Positions 25,803-33,117 of a stretch of DNA of 46,261 nt are shown piece by piece; position 1 is the stretch's first letter, and each line of letters begins with the position of its first letter. The stretch is from Hyphomicrobiales bacterium. Its GTDB lineage: Bacteria > Pseudomonadota > Alphaproteobacteria > Rhizobiales > Xanthobacteraceae. The stretch is from positions 1 through 46,261 of the forward strand of contig JACPOA010000081.1 in assembly GCA_016185205.1 (NCBI GenBank). The letters are read 5' to 3'. The notes under the pieces are model-generated. The model did not search any database and was not told where the DNA came from. It was given only the letters and a program-made list of their open reading frames with translations. The translations under genes and the position numbers were made by a program.

Positions 25803-26555
25803 ATGGACGATGTGACCCAATTCACGCCCAACCTCGCGCGCTACGAGGCGTTGATGGACGTGGTCCGCAACCGCCTGACCAGCCGCGCCTTCCGTCCGGA
25901 CGTCGCGGTACCGCGCGAGCATATCGAACTGGTGCTGGAAGCGGCGCGCCATGCGCCATCCGGCGCCAATGCACAGCCCTGGCATTACATCGTGGTAACC
26001 GATCCGGCGGTGAAAAAGAGCATCGCCGACTATTTCGTCGCCGAGGCGACCAATCGCGCCAAGCTGAAGATGAAATTCCCCACGCCCAATTACCGCGGTC
26101 TGGAGACGGCGCCCGGCTTCGTGGTGGTGGCGGCCGATTTCCGCTTCGTGCGCGCCTTCCCGGTGCTGCTCGACGGTTCCGATCTCGACAAGAAGTACCA
26201 GCAGAATGCCGAACGTATCCTGCTGCAAAGCGTCGCCGCCTCGACCATGTCGGCGCATCTGGCCGCGGCCGCGCTCGGCTATCAGGTCTGGTGGGTGACC
26301 GCGATCGGCCAGGACGACGCGCAGAAATCGCTGCGCCCGCTGCTCGGCGTGCCGGACGATCTCGCCATCATCGACATCATGGCGTTCGGCGTGCCGGCCA
26401 AGCCCCCCTACAAGCGCTGGAAGAAGACGCTGCCGCAGATCGTGAATTGGGGCCGCTTCGATATGAGGAACTATATGACCATCGAGGACATCGAGGCCTG
26501 GGTGCGCGAGACCCGCCATAAGGTCATGTATCGCGACGAAGCCAAGGTGGATTGA
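25803..26555 (+). CDS. Nitroreductase-family flavoprotein
   Basis: A 250-residue FMN-dependent oxidoreductase. The N-terminal FMN-phosphate segment VVRNRLTSRAFRPD and the HAPSGANAQPWHYIVV motif (about 58-74) are diagnostic. The later GYQVWWVTAIG and FGVPAKPPYKRWKK segments complete the active-site and flavin pocket. The family reduces nitro compounds, quinones or enones with NAD(P)H; the substrate is not evident. A GGGGAGGACC stretch just before ATG 25803 is a good ribosome binding site. It precedes a small secreted protein by 26 bases and may be co-transcribed with it. Confidence 0.85.
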   Translation: MDDVTQFTPNLARYEALMDVVRNRLTSRAFRPDVAVPREHIELVLEAARHAPSGANAQPWHYIVVTDPAVKKSIADYFVAEATNRAKLKMKFPTPNYRGLETAPGFVVVAADFRFVRAFPVLLDGSDLDKKYQQNAERILLQSVAASTMSAHLAAAALGYQVWWVTAIGQDDAQKSLRPLLGVPDDLAIIDIMAFGVPAKPPYKRWKKTLPQIVNWGRFDMRNYMTIEDIEAWVRETRHKVMYRDEAKVD

Positions 26556-26581
26556 TTTTTGCGACGCGCGGGGAGGCGTGA

Positions 26582-26938
26582 ATGTTTGCTGTTCGGACTA
26601 TCGTTGCAGCGATCATATTGAGCGCGCTCGCCGGCCCGGCCTTGGCCGACGCCATCGACGGCAACTGGTGCCACAGCGACGGCCGCCGCTTCAGCATCCG
26701 CGGACCGGAAATCGTCACACCCGGCGGCAAGCAGATGGAAGGGCAATACAGCCGCCACTGGTTCAACTACACGGTGCCGGCGCCGGAGGCGGGCGCCGGC
26801 GAAACCATTTTCATGACGCTGGCGAACGAAAATACCGTGCACCTGCGGCGCGGCGAGCAGGCCTCCGGCAATCCGCAGGAAACCTGGGTGCGCTGCGCGC
26901 CGTCGATCAGCGCGCTGCCGGCTCTGCCGCGGTCTTGA
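26582..26938 (+). CDS. Small secreted protein, unknown function
   Basis: A 118-residue protein with a clear signal peptide (about 22 residues, cleavage after ALA). The mature part begins DAIDGNWCHSDGRRFSIRG and has two Cys (NWCHS and VRCAP) that could pair. It looks like a compact beta-rich periplasmic domain, with GNWCxxDGRxFxIxGP opening strands similar in style to lipocalin-like or DUF-type secreted proteins. I cannot assign a function. It is co-oriented with the nitroreductase, and its 3' end overlaps the convergent rlpA-like gene by 32 bases. Confidence 0.65.
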   Translation: MFAVRTIVAAIILSALAGPALADAIDGNWCHSDGRRFSIRGPEIVTPGGKQMEGQYSRHWFNYTVPAPEAGAGETIFMTLANENTVHLRRGEQASGNPQETWVRCAPSISALPALPRS

Positions 26939-27314
26939 ACGGTGCCGCCGGCTCCTCCGTCGCCGTCACCTTGATCAGCCCGCGCTGCGTCATGCGCAGC
27001 TCCTTGGCGGCGGCGAGCGAGAGGTCGATCACGCGGCCCTTGGTGAAGGGGCCACGGTCGTTGATGACGACCACCACGCTGCGTTTGGTCCTGGTGTCGG
27101 TGACGCGCAGGCGCGTGCCGAACGGCAGGGTCTTGTGTGCGGCGGTAAATTTGCTCGGGTCGTAGTGTTCGCCCGACGCCGTCCGCCCCTTGTAATTCGT
27201 GTCGTAAAATGCGGCGATGCCGGCGAAGCGCATGGGCGCCTTCACGGCAGCCTGCGCGCTCGCGATGCCGCCCGCGAGCATGAGCCCGGTTACCAGCCAA
27301 ACCTTCCATTGCAT
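26907..27314 (-). CDS. rlpA: RlpA-like septal ring lytic transglycosylase
   Basis: A 135-residue exported protein with a signal peptide (MQWKVWLVTGLMLAGGIASAQA) and one double-psi beta-barrel domain. The RlpA motifs are GIAAFYDTNYKGRTASGEHYDP, AAHKTLPFGTRLRVT and VVVVINDRGPFTKGRVIDLS; the Asp of NDRGPF is the presumed catalytic residue. There is no SPOR domain, so it is a minimal version. ATG 27314 gives the signal peptide; the frame opens further upstream to 27392. A sigma-EcfG-type promoter match lies at 27452-27476 on the same strand, suggesting stress-induced expression. Confidence 0.85.
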   Translation of the reverse strand: MQWKVWLVTGLMLAGGIASAQAAVKAPMRFAGIAAFYDTNYKGRTASGEHYDPSKFTAAHKTLPFGTRLRVTDTRTKRSVVVVINDRGPFTKGRVIDLSLAAAKELRMTQRGLIKVTATEEPAAPFKTAAEPAAR

Positions 27315-27451
27315 CGGCTTGATCCCCCGAAACCATCCTACACCAAAACCCGGTCGGGATTCCAAACCGGCCCGGCGATGGTTAAGGCGCATTCCTGATG
27401 GCCAAACATGACGATCAGATGGCGAGTGGCAAAAAACGCCATCTGAGCGCT

Positions 27452-27476
27452 AACGTTGCCGTAGAACAAAGGTTCC
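27452..27476 (-). promoter_or_regulatory. Sigma-EcfG-type promoter candidate upstream of rlpA
   Basis: On the minus strand GGAAC (27476-27472), 16 bases, then CGTT (27455-27452). This is an exact match to the alphaproteobacterial general stress promoter pattern. Transcription would start near 27445, about 130 bases before the rlpA ATG at 27314. It sits directly downstream of the iron-permease gene, which reads the same way. Confidence 0.6.
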
Positions 27477-27482
27477 GTTGCT

Positions 27483-28034
27483 TTATTTGTTGGTGGGTTG
27501 AGACGATTGCCGCGCCGGTTTAGTTCGCTGTGCCGCGCGCTTCTTGTGATTGCCGCCATTACGCTGGCCGGTGCCGCGGCGGGCGCGGCGTTGCTCGATG
27601 CTCTGCGTCAGCCGTTCGACCCGCGCGCGCGACTTGTCGTGCAGCTCCTGCAATTCCTCGTCGTTGAGATCCTCGATGGCGGCGAACTCGTTCTTGGCGC
27701 CCTTCATCGCCAGCACCAGTTCCGACAGTTTGAGCTGCACCGCCATGATGTCGCGGTTCTGCGTGTTCTGGATCAGGAACACCATCAGGAAGGTGACAAT
27801 GGTGGTGCCGGTATTGATCACCAGCTGCCAGCTGTCGCTGTAATGGAAGATCGGACCGCTGACGATCCAGACCACAATCACCATCACCGCGAGCAGGAAG
27901 GCGGTCGGATGACCGGTCCAAGTCGCGGTCGTCTGTGCGAACTGGTGAAATCTGGCGGACAGTGTCGAGGCGAAATCCGCGTGCGATCCGTTCGGATGCG
28001 GGGATTGGTGTTGATGGATGGTGGTTTGTGTCAT
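27483..28034 (-). CDS. Low-affinity iron permease family protein
   Basis: A 183-residue membrane protein of the low-affinity iron permease family (PF04120). After a His-rich N-terminus come two membrane helices (about 46-62 and 74-92, separated by a short loop GPIFHYSDSWQLVIN). The family hallmark follows: FLIQNTQNRDIMAVQLKLSEL, then ELHDKSRARVERL and a basic Arg/Lys/Gln tail. The start at 28034 is preferred to the open frame up to 28103. A sigma-EcfG-type promoter lies at 28045-28070, so close that the mRNA would be nearly leaderless. Whether it truly transports iron is not established for bacterial members. Confidence 0.78.
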   Translation of the reverse strand: MTQTTIHQHQSPHPNGSHADFASTLSARFHQFAQTTATWTGHPTAFLLAVMVIVVWIVSGPIFHYSDSWQLVINTGTTIVTFLMVFLIQNTQNRDIMAVQLKLSELVLAMKGAKNEFAAIEDLNDEELQELHDKSRARVERLTQSIEQRRARRGTGQRNGGNHKKRAAQRTKPARQSSQPTNK

Positions 28035-28044
28035 CGCGGCAGCC

Positions 28045-28070
28045 AACGCGCAGCGGGGCCGCAGAGTTCC
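28045..28070 (-). promoter_or_regulatory. Sigma-EcfG-type promoter candidate upstream of the iron-permease gene
   Basis: On the minus strand GGAAC (28070-28066), 17 bases, CGTT (28048-28045). The pattern is exact, but the predicted start point falls only a few bases before ATG 28034. A leaderless transcript would be needed, which lowers confidence compared with the other sites. Confidence 0.45.
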
Positions 28071-28104
28071 GCTGGCACCGTCTCGCCGCCGCGTGGCGGG
28101 CATT

Positions 28105-29037
28105 TTATTTGAGCTTGGGCAGCTTCTGCTTCAGGCGGGCGATATTGGCCCACGGGTCCTTGCGCAGGCGCGCGAGCCGGGTCTTTAAGTTTTTTACGGT
28201 GTACTGGCTGGCGCTCTTGAGTGCGCCCAACTCCGACCATTCCACCGGCGTCGACACGGCGGCGCCCGGCCGCGCGCGGGTGGAGTAGGGCGCCACCGCG
28301 GTAGCTTCGCGGCTGTTGCGCAGATAGTCGATGAAGATGCGGCCTTTGCGCTTGGCCTTGGTCGCGGTCACGATGTAGCGGTCGGGCGCGTTGCCCGCCA
28401 TGCCCTCGGCCACCGCACGCGCGAAGCCTTTGGCCTCGTCCCAGGATGTCGGCTTGATCGGCAGCACGACGTGCAGGCCCTTGCCGCCGGTGGTTTTGAC
28501 GAAGGTCTTGAGCTTTAGCTCGCTAAGCAGCTTGCGCACCTCGCGCGCGGCGGCGACCACATCGCGCCAGTTCGTGCCCGGACCGGGATCGAGATCGAAC
28601 ACCAGCCGGTCGGCGCGTTCGCGGTCGTCGATGGTGCTGCCGCGGGTGTGGATTTCCAACACGCCGGCCTGCACCAATGCGATCAGCCCATCGAGATTAT
28701 CGATTGAGATGATCTTGTCGCTTTTCTCCGGCACCAGATGCAGATGTTCGGTGGCGACGCCGGCGCTGGTGTGCTTCTGGAAGAAGCATTGGCTGCCGAC
28801 GCCATCCGGACAGCGCAGCAGCGCGATCGGCCGGCCGACCACATGCGGCCGCATCCACTTCCAGACCTGCGTGTAATAGTCGGCGAGATCGCGCTTGGTG
28901 ATGCCGACGTCGTCCCAATAGACGCGATCGGGGTGCGTGAGCGTAATAGCGCCGACTTTGTTCTCCGTCTTGGTCGCTGATTTGGCGATCGGCGCGCTGC
29001 GCCGTTTCGCCGTAGCGCTGGTGTTGGTCGCGGCCAT
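28105..29037 (-). CDS. LigD-type polymerase/primase domain (NHEJ), standing alone
   Basis: A 310-residue LigD POL domain, which adds nucleotides at double-strand break ends in bacterial non-homologous end joining. The domain begins at about residue 26 and includes THPDRVYW, GSQCFFQKH, the catalytic acid pair D148-x-D150 in LVFDLDPGPG, and KTTGGKGLHVVLPI (phosphate-binding Lys/His). It ends in the usual YTVKNLKTRLARLRKDPW. In full LigD it is fused to a ligase and often a phosphoesterase domain; both are missing. In the same frame just upstream there is a remnant of the ligase C-terminus. A start at GTG 29109 is also possible. The catalytic domain looks intact. Confidence 0.82.
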   Translation of the reverse strand: MAATNTSATAKRRSAPIAKSATKTENKVGAITLTHPDRVYWDDVGITKRDLADYYTQVWKWMRPHVVGRPIALLRCPDGVGSQCFFQKHTSAGVATEHLHLVPEKSDKIISIDNLDGLIALVQAGVLEIHTRGSTIDDRERADRLVFDLDPGPGTNWRDVVAAAREVRKLLSELKLKTFVKTTGGKGLHVVLPIKPTSWDEAKGFARAVAEGMAGNAPDRYIVTATKAKRKGRIFIDYLRNSREATAVAPYSTRARPGAAVSTPVEWSELGALKSASQYTVKNLKTRLARLRKDPWANIARLKQKLPKLK

Positions 29038-29154
29038 CGCTTTCACCTCACGCACCACCTCCTTGGTGGACTTGTCCTCGCGCAGGCCCTGGAACGAAGC
29101 GTGCCGCACGCGGTCGTCATGGGTCCAGCCATGGAAATCGACTTCGGTAGCGTA
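29038..29154 (-). pseudogene. ligD: Remnant of the LigD ligase-domain C-terminus
   Basis: Continuous in frame with the polymerase domain, this stretch encodes TEVDFHGWTHDDRVRHASFQ and then GLREDKSTKEVVREV, the ending of the OB-fold part of a LigD ligase domain. Upstream of about 29155 the similarity stops. The simplest reading is that the rest of ligD was deleted, leaving the POL domain with a short piece of ligase. Confidence 0.7.
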
Positions 29155-29311
29155 GTTTAGCGTTCCAGCGACATTAAACGTTGCATCGGCCCCGTGCAGC
29201 TATAGCCGCGATGGCTGTATTTTTTGCGACCCAGGCCGCGGCAATTGACAGGCGGGTTGCATCATAATCTAATTCCGGTTGTGTATATCTCATATTGCAA
29301 GGCGTGGTGTC

Positions 29312-30286
29312 ATGACCTTGATCCGGCCGTTGCTCACGCGCGTGCTGCTGGCGCTGGTGTTTTGCGCCGTTGCCGGACATTCGAGTATTGCGGAAACCTG
29401 GCCGACGCGACCCATCGCCTTAGTCATCGGCTTTGCCGGCGGCACCGGCGATACCATCGGCCGCCCCTTTGCCGAATTTGCATCGAAGGAACTGGGCCAA
29501 CCGGTCGTCGTCGAAAGCCGGCCAGCCGGTGGCGGTATTGTCGCAGCCCTCGGCGTTTCCAGGGCCCAGCCGGACGGCTACACCATCGGCTTGCAGGCGG
29601 TGGGACCGATGATCTTGCGGCCGATCATGGACCCAACGGTTGAATTCGATTCCGAAAAGGATTTCTCGCCAATCGCACTGCTGATCGACACCCCCAATGT
29701 GATTCTCGGCGGCGCTCAATTCTCCGCGCGTTCGGTGCGGGAAACGGTTGACTGGGCGCGACAAAACCCAGGCCGCGTGACGATCGGCCATCCCGGACCG
29801 GGCACCATGGGCCATCTGGCGGCCTTGTTGCTGGCGTCGGACGCCAAGTTTACGGGCAACTACATCGCCTACCGCAACGTGACGCTCATGGTGACCGACC
29901 TGGTCGGCGGACAAATCGACGTCGGGGTCGCGGCCTATAATCCGCAATTGAAGGCGGCGCGTGTCTTGGCAGTCATGACGGCCGAACCGGTCGCGTTCTT
30001 GCCGGGCGTACCGTCGATGCGCCAAGCGGGTTTTCCGGGCGTCTACGCATCGACCTGGTTTGCGCTTTTCGGTCCGCCAAACCTGCCGCCGGACATTGTT
30101 GCAAAACTTAATACCGTCGCGAACGCGTTCCTGCGCAGCGACGATGGCCGAAAACGATTAAATTTAATTGGCGTACGCCCGCTCGGCGGTTCACCCGAAC
30201 GACTGGCAAAAACGATGGCCGAGGACAAAATCCAGTGGTCCAAAGTCATCAAGGACGCCAATATTAAATTGAACGATCAGCTGTGA
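29312..30286 (+). CDS. Bug/TctC-family periplasmic solute-binding protein (copy 1)
   Basis: A 324-residue periplasmic receptor of the tripartite tricarboxylate transporter (Bug) family, which binds carboxylates such as citrate, aromatic acids or amino acids. The signal peptide covers about 27 residues. The family motifs are TWPTRPIALVIGFAGGTGDTIGR, LGQPVVVESRPAGGG, PDGYT and the late VPSMRQAGFPG. No TctA or TctB membrane genes are in the window, as is usual for the expanded Bug family. It starts 275 bases from the ligD fragment. A second copy follows after 22 bases, and a LysR regulator lies convergent beyond it. Confidence 0.85.
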   Translation: MTLIRPLLTRVLLALVFCAVAGHSSIAETWPTRPIALVIGFAGGTGDTIGRPFAEFASKELGQPVVVESRPAGGGIVAALGVSRAQPDGYTIGLQAVGPMILRPIMDPTVEFDSEKDFSPIALLIDTPNVILGGAQFSARSVRETVDWARQNPGRVTIGHPGPGTMGHLAALLLASDAKFTGNYIAYRNVTLMVTDLVGGQIDVGVAAYNPQLKAARVLAVMTAEPVAFLPGVPSMRQAGFPGVYASTWFALFGPPNLPPDIVAKLNTVANAFLRSDDGRKRLNLIGVRPLGGSPERLAKTMAEDKIQWSKVIKDANIKLNDQL

Positions 30287-30308
30287 CAGTGGGGAGCGAG
30301 CGGACATC

Positions 30309-31286
30309 ATGAAAATTATTCAGCTGTTGCTCAAGCGAGCGCTCATTGCCTTTTTGTTTTGCACAGTTGCGGAGCATTCTGTGCGGGCAGAAACCTGGCC
30401 GACGCGGCCCATTGTTATCGTTTTTGGCTTCGGGGCGGGCGGCAGCGCCGACGCGATAACCCGGCGCTTTGCCGAATTTGCATCGAAGGAACTGGGCCAA
30501 CCGGTCGTGGTAGAGAACCGACCGGGCGCCGGCGGCGTCGTGGCCGCGGTCGGTGTCAGCAAGGCCGTTGCCGACGGCTACACGATCATGATGCATGCGA
30601 GTGGGCCGATGATCTTGCGGCCGATCATCGATCCATCGATCGGCTACGATTCGGTAAAGGGTTTTACGCCGATCGTCCTCGTTGGCGAAAGTCCCAACGT
30701 TATTCTTGGCGGATCAAAATTCTCAGCGCGTTCGGTGCAGGACATGGTCGGCTGGGCGAAAAAAAATCCCGGTCTTCTGACGGTCGGGCATCCCGGCCTT
30801 GGCACGGCGGGGCATCTCGGCGCTTTGTTGCTGGCATCGCGCGCCGGCTTCACGGCTAACTACATTGCCTATCGCGATAACGCACAAATTCTGCCCGACA
30901 TCATGGGAGGACAAATCGACGTCGCATCCGTGGCTTATGCGCCGCAATTAAAATCGGCGAATATCCTGGCCGTCATGGCACCCGAACGCGTTGAGTTTTT
31001 GCCGGCTGTGCCATCCATGCGAGAAGCGGGTTTCTCGGGCGTCTATGCGTCGACCTGGTGGGCGCTATACGGTCCGCCGAATCTGCCGCCAGACATTGTC
31101 GCGAGGCTTAATGCCATTATGAATGCATTCTTGCGCAGCGACGTTGCCCGAAAACAAATGGCTTTGATTGGCTTTCAAGGGCTCGGCGGTTCATCCGAAC
31201 AGCTCAGCAAAATGATGGCCGATGAGAAAGCCTTGTGGTCCAAGGTCATCGAGGACGCCAAAATAAAAATGAACGATCCGAAGTGA
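30309..31286 (+). CDS. Bug/TctC-family periplasmic solute-binding protein (copy 2)
   Basis: A 325-residue tandem paralogue of the preceding gene with the same layout: signal peptide to about residue 27, TWPTRPIVIVFGFGAGGSADAI, LGQPVVVENRPGAGG, ADGYT, and VPSMREAGFSG. The phosphate/carboxylate loop is the more typical GFGAGGSADA, while copy 1 has GFAGGTGDT. The nucleotide stretch GCCGAATTTGCATCGAAGGA and the following 18 bases are identical in the two genes exactly 1000 bases apart, pointing to a recent duplication or gene conversion. The different loop suggests different ligands. Confidence 0.85.
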   Translation: MKIIQLLLKRALIAFLFCTVAEHSVRAETWPTRPIVIVFGFGAGGSADAITRRFAEFASKELGQPVVVENRPGAGGVVAAVGVSKAVADGYTIMMHASGPMILRPIIDPSIGYDSVKGFTPIVLVGESPNVILGGSKFSARSVQDMVGWAKKNPGLLTVGHPGLGTAGHLGALLLASRAGFTANYIAYRDNAQILPDIMGGQIDVASVAYAPQLKSANILAVMAPERVEFLPAVPSMREAGFSGVYASTWWALYGPPNLPPDIVARLNAIMNAFLRSDVARKQMALIGFQGLGGSSEQLSKMMADEKALWSKVIEDAKIKMNDPK

Positions 31287-31350
31287 TCGCAAAGGTCCGA
31301 TCTCCTGTCGAGGTGTCTAGGAGAAAACCCCGGGTTCAACGCGCGGGCGA

Positions 31351-31453
31351 TAGAGCATTTTCCGGCGAAGTGGGAACCGGTTCGCTGTAGAAAATGCGAT
31401 CAAATAAGAATCTAGAGCGCGTTTCCGATTCAATAGAACCGGAACGCGCTCTA
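31351..31453. repeat. Rhizobial-type palindromic intergenic repeat (RIME-like)
   Basis: A 103-base element bounded by TAGAGC (31351) and GCTCTA (31453) with two internal hairpins: GCATTTTC (31355-31362) with GAAAATGC (31390-31397), and TAGAGCGCGTTTCCG (from 31413) with CGGAACGCGCTCTA (ending 31453). This matches the two-palindrome design of intergenic mosaic repeats found in many copies in Rhizobiales genomes. Its last three bases supply the TAG stop codon of the LysR gene. It sits between two convergent genes and may also act as a bidirectional terminator. Confidence 0.8.
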
Positions 31454-32341
31454 AGACGGAAACGCGGTTCGGATCGTCTTAAGAACCGCGCGCACCGCGG
31501 GCGATGGTTCGTTTGTCCGGTAAACAACCGAGTCTTTAGAATATCTCGGTGGACCCGCAATATTTCGTACCACGACATCGGAATCGATGATGTTTTTGAA
31601 TGATTCCGGTATAACGGCGATCCCGACATTGGCGCTCACTAGCGTTAGCAAGGAAAGTGCATCTGGCGCGCGCTGGACGATTTGCGGAATCGTGCCGGGC
31701 GGAAGAACCGCGGTGATATTTCGCCAAAAGCCCATCATGGCGTCCAGTTCATAAGCAACGAAGTTTTGTTTCGCTAAGACCGCAGCCGTAATGTGTTTTT
31801 GCTTGGCAAGCGGGTGGTTGCGGTGGACGGCAAGGTAGAAACGTTGACGGTCAATTACATGCTCTGTCACGCCGGGTGGATAGGAGTCCAAGCTCCGCAT
31901 GAATCCGATATCGATGCTGCCAGAGCTGATCGCCTTGATTTGCGGAACGGTCTCCATGCGGTGAATATGGACTAAAACATTGGGTAACGCGGCGCGCGAG
32001 AGTTCGATGACTCGTTTGACGTAGCCTGCCGTCGCCGCCGCAAGGACATAACCCAATTTGACATCGCCGACCTCGCCGCGCGCGGCCTCGCGGGCAAAGC
32101 GCTCGGCTTGATCGAAGCTTTCGATCAAGGCCAGCGCCCGTTTCTGGAACTGCCGGCCGGCATACGTCAGCTCGACTTGTCGTTTCGTGCTGCGCGTGAA
32201 AAGTTCGACGCCGAGGTGCGCTTCAAGCGATTTGATCTGTGCGCTGAGTGTTGGCGGTGCGATGTTCAAACGCTCCGCCGCGCGTGCGAAATGAAGTTCG
32301 GACGCGACGGCGGCGAAGTAGCGCAGATGGCGGACTTCCAT
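31451..32341 (-). CDS. LysR-family transcriptional regulator
   Basis: A 296-residue regulator with an N-terminal winged helix-turn-helix (MEVRHLRYFAAVASELHFAR, then APPTLSAQIKSLEAHLG, residues about 1-60). A substrate-sensing domain follows (about 90-290), with IDIGFMRS and NVGIAVIPESF. The sequence is normal in length and intact. It is convergent with the Bug genes rather than divergent from them, so control of them is possible but not shown by the usual divergent layout. The stop codon lies in the end of the palindromic repeat, so insertion of that repeat may have altered the last residues. Confidence 0.87.
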   Translation of the reverse strand: MEVRHLRYFAAVASELHFARAAERLNIAPPTLSAQIKSLEAHLGVELFTRSTKRQVELTYAGRQFQKRALALIESFDQAERFAREAARGEVGDVKLGYVLAAATAGYVKRVIELSRAALPNVLVHIHRMETVPQIKAISSGSIDIGFMRSLDSYPPGVTEHVIDRQRFYLAVHRNHPLAKQKHITAAVLAKQNFVAYELDAMMGFWRNITAVLPPGTIPQIVQRAPDALSLLTLVSANVGIAVIPESFKNIIDSDVVVRNIAGPPRYSKDSVVYRTNEPSPAVRAVLKTIRTAFPS

Positions 32342-32570
32342 CGGAAAATTATGAGGCTGGGCCTCGCGAAAATCCAGTGCCGCCTTGACGGCAGGCGCCC
32401 GATGTCCGCGCCGTGGTGTTAGCGCCAGCGAAAAACGAATGGGTCATAACGAAAATTAATGCCTTAAAGGCCCTCAATAAATACGACATAAATTGCGAAT
32501 AATCGTTCGCTGGACACGATTAGCGCGGCCTTTTTGCAACCGGATAGCGATGGGTCGCGCTGATATCGCA
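32342..32570. other. Intergenic region upstream of lysR
   Basis: A 229-base gap, AT-rich around 32440-32500, that should contain the LysR promoter on the minus strand. No T-N11-A site or other operator stood out clearly enough to report. Confidence 0.3.
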
Positions 32571-32783
32571 TCAGGCGAATACGCCCGCCGAAAGTGTGAG
32601 CTCGCTCTCAGGCGCGATCCGTTCGTGCTTTTCGGCCACGCTTTTGATGCGATAGCGCGGGTCTGTGGGATCGCCATCCGGCGCCGGAACGAGGTGGCGA
32701 ATTTCATAGGGGCCGATGGCGGTCGATCGCAGCACGGTCGGCGTCAGATTGACGATTTGACCGATGATGAATTTATGCGTCAT
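32571..32783 (-). CDS. Small conserved protein, unknown function
   Basis: A 70-residue protein, MTHKFIIGQIVNLTP at the start and IKSVAEKHERIAPESEL near the end. The pattern (a beta-rich KFxxGQxVxLTP opening, YEIRHLVPAPDGDPxDPRYRIKS middle) recurs, to my knowledge, in small proteins of Bradyrhizobium and relatives, where it is annotated hypothetical. ATG 32783 is preferred over the extension to 32798. It resembles a small SH3-like or KOW-like barrel in style, which is only an impression. It lies alone between lysR and the kinase operon. Confidence 0.65.
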   Translation of the reverse strand: MTHKFIIGQIVNLTPTVLRSTAIGPYEIRHLVPAPDGDPTDPRYRIKSVAEKHERIAPESELTLSAGVFA

Positions 32784-33117
32784 GACGATACCCCTCATTG
32801 CAATAGCACCTGGAAGCAGAGAACGAACGATCTCCCGTCCGACTGCGCCGTCAGTTCGGCTAGTTCGCTGGCGATGATTCTATATGGTGATGATCCGCTC
32901 GAATTGCGACGAAATTGATGCCGGTTTCGTGATTGGCCGCTGCAAGATGAACGAAGTGCGCTTGCGAAGGCATTCGTGATCGCAATTCACTCGACTTTTT
33001 GCTTTTAAAGGCGCACGGTTTACCCAATACGATGCTCATTGCGTCCCGGCGTTTACGCCAACCTAGCGACAATTCGCGCTGCATTGCCCTCGTTCGAAAG
33101 CGAGGCGGAAGGCACTC
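32784..33117. other. Intergenic region upstream of the histidine kinase
   Basis: A 334-base gap between divergent genes. A long minus-strand open frame crosses it, but it is the shadow of the kinase gene and has no recognisable protein. No sigma-EcfG-type site was found upstream of the kinase; nothing else is evident. Confidence 0.35.
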
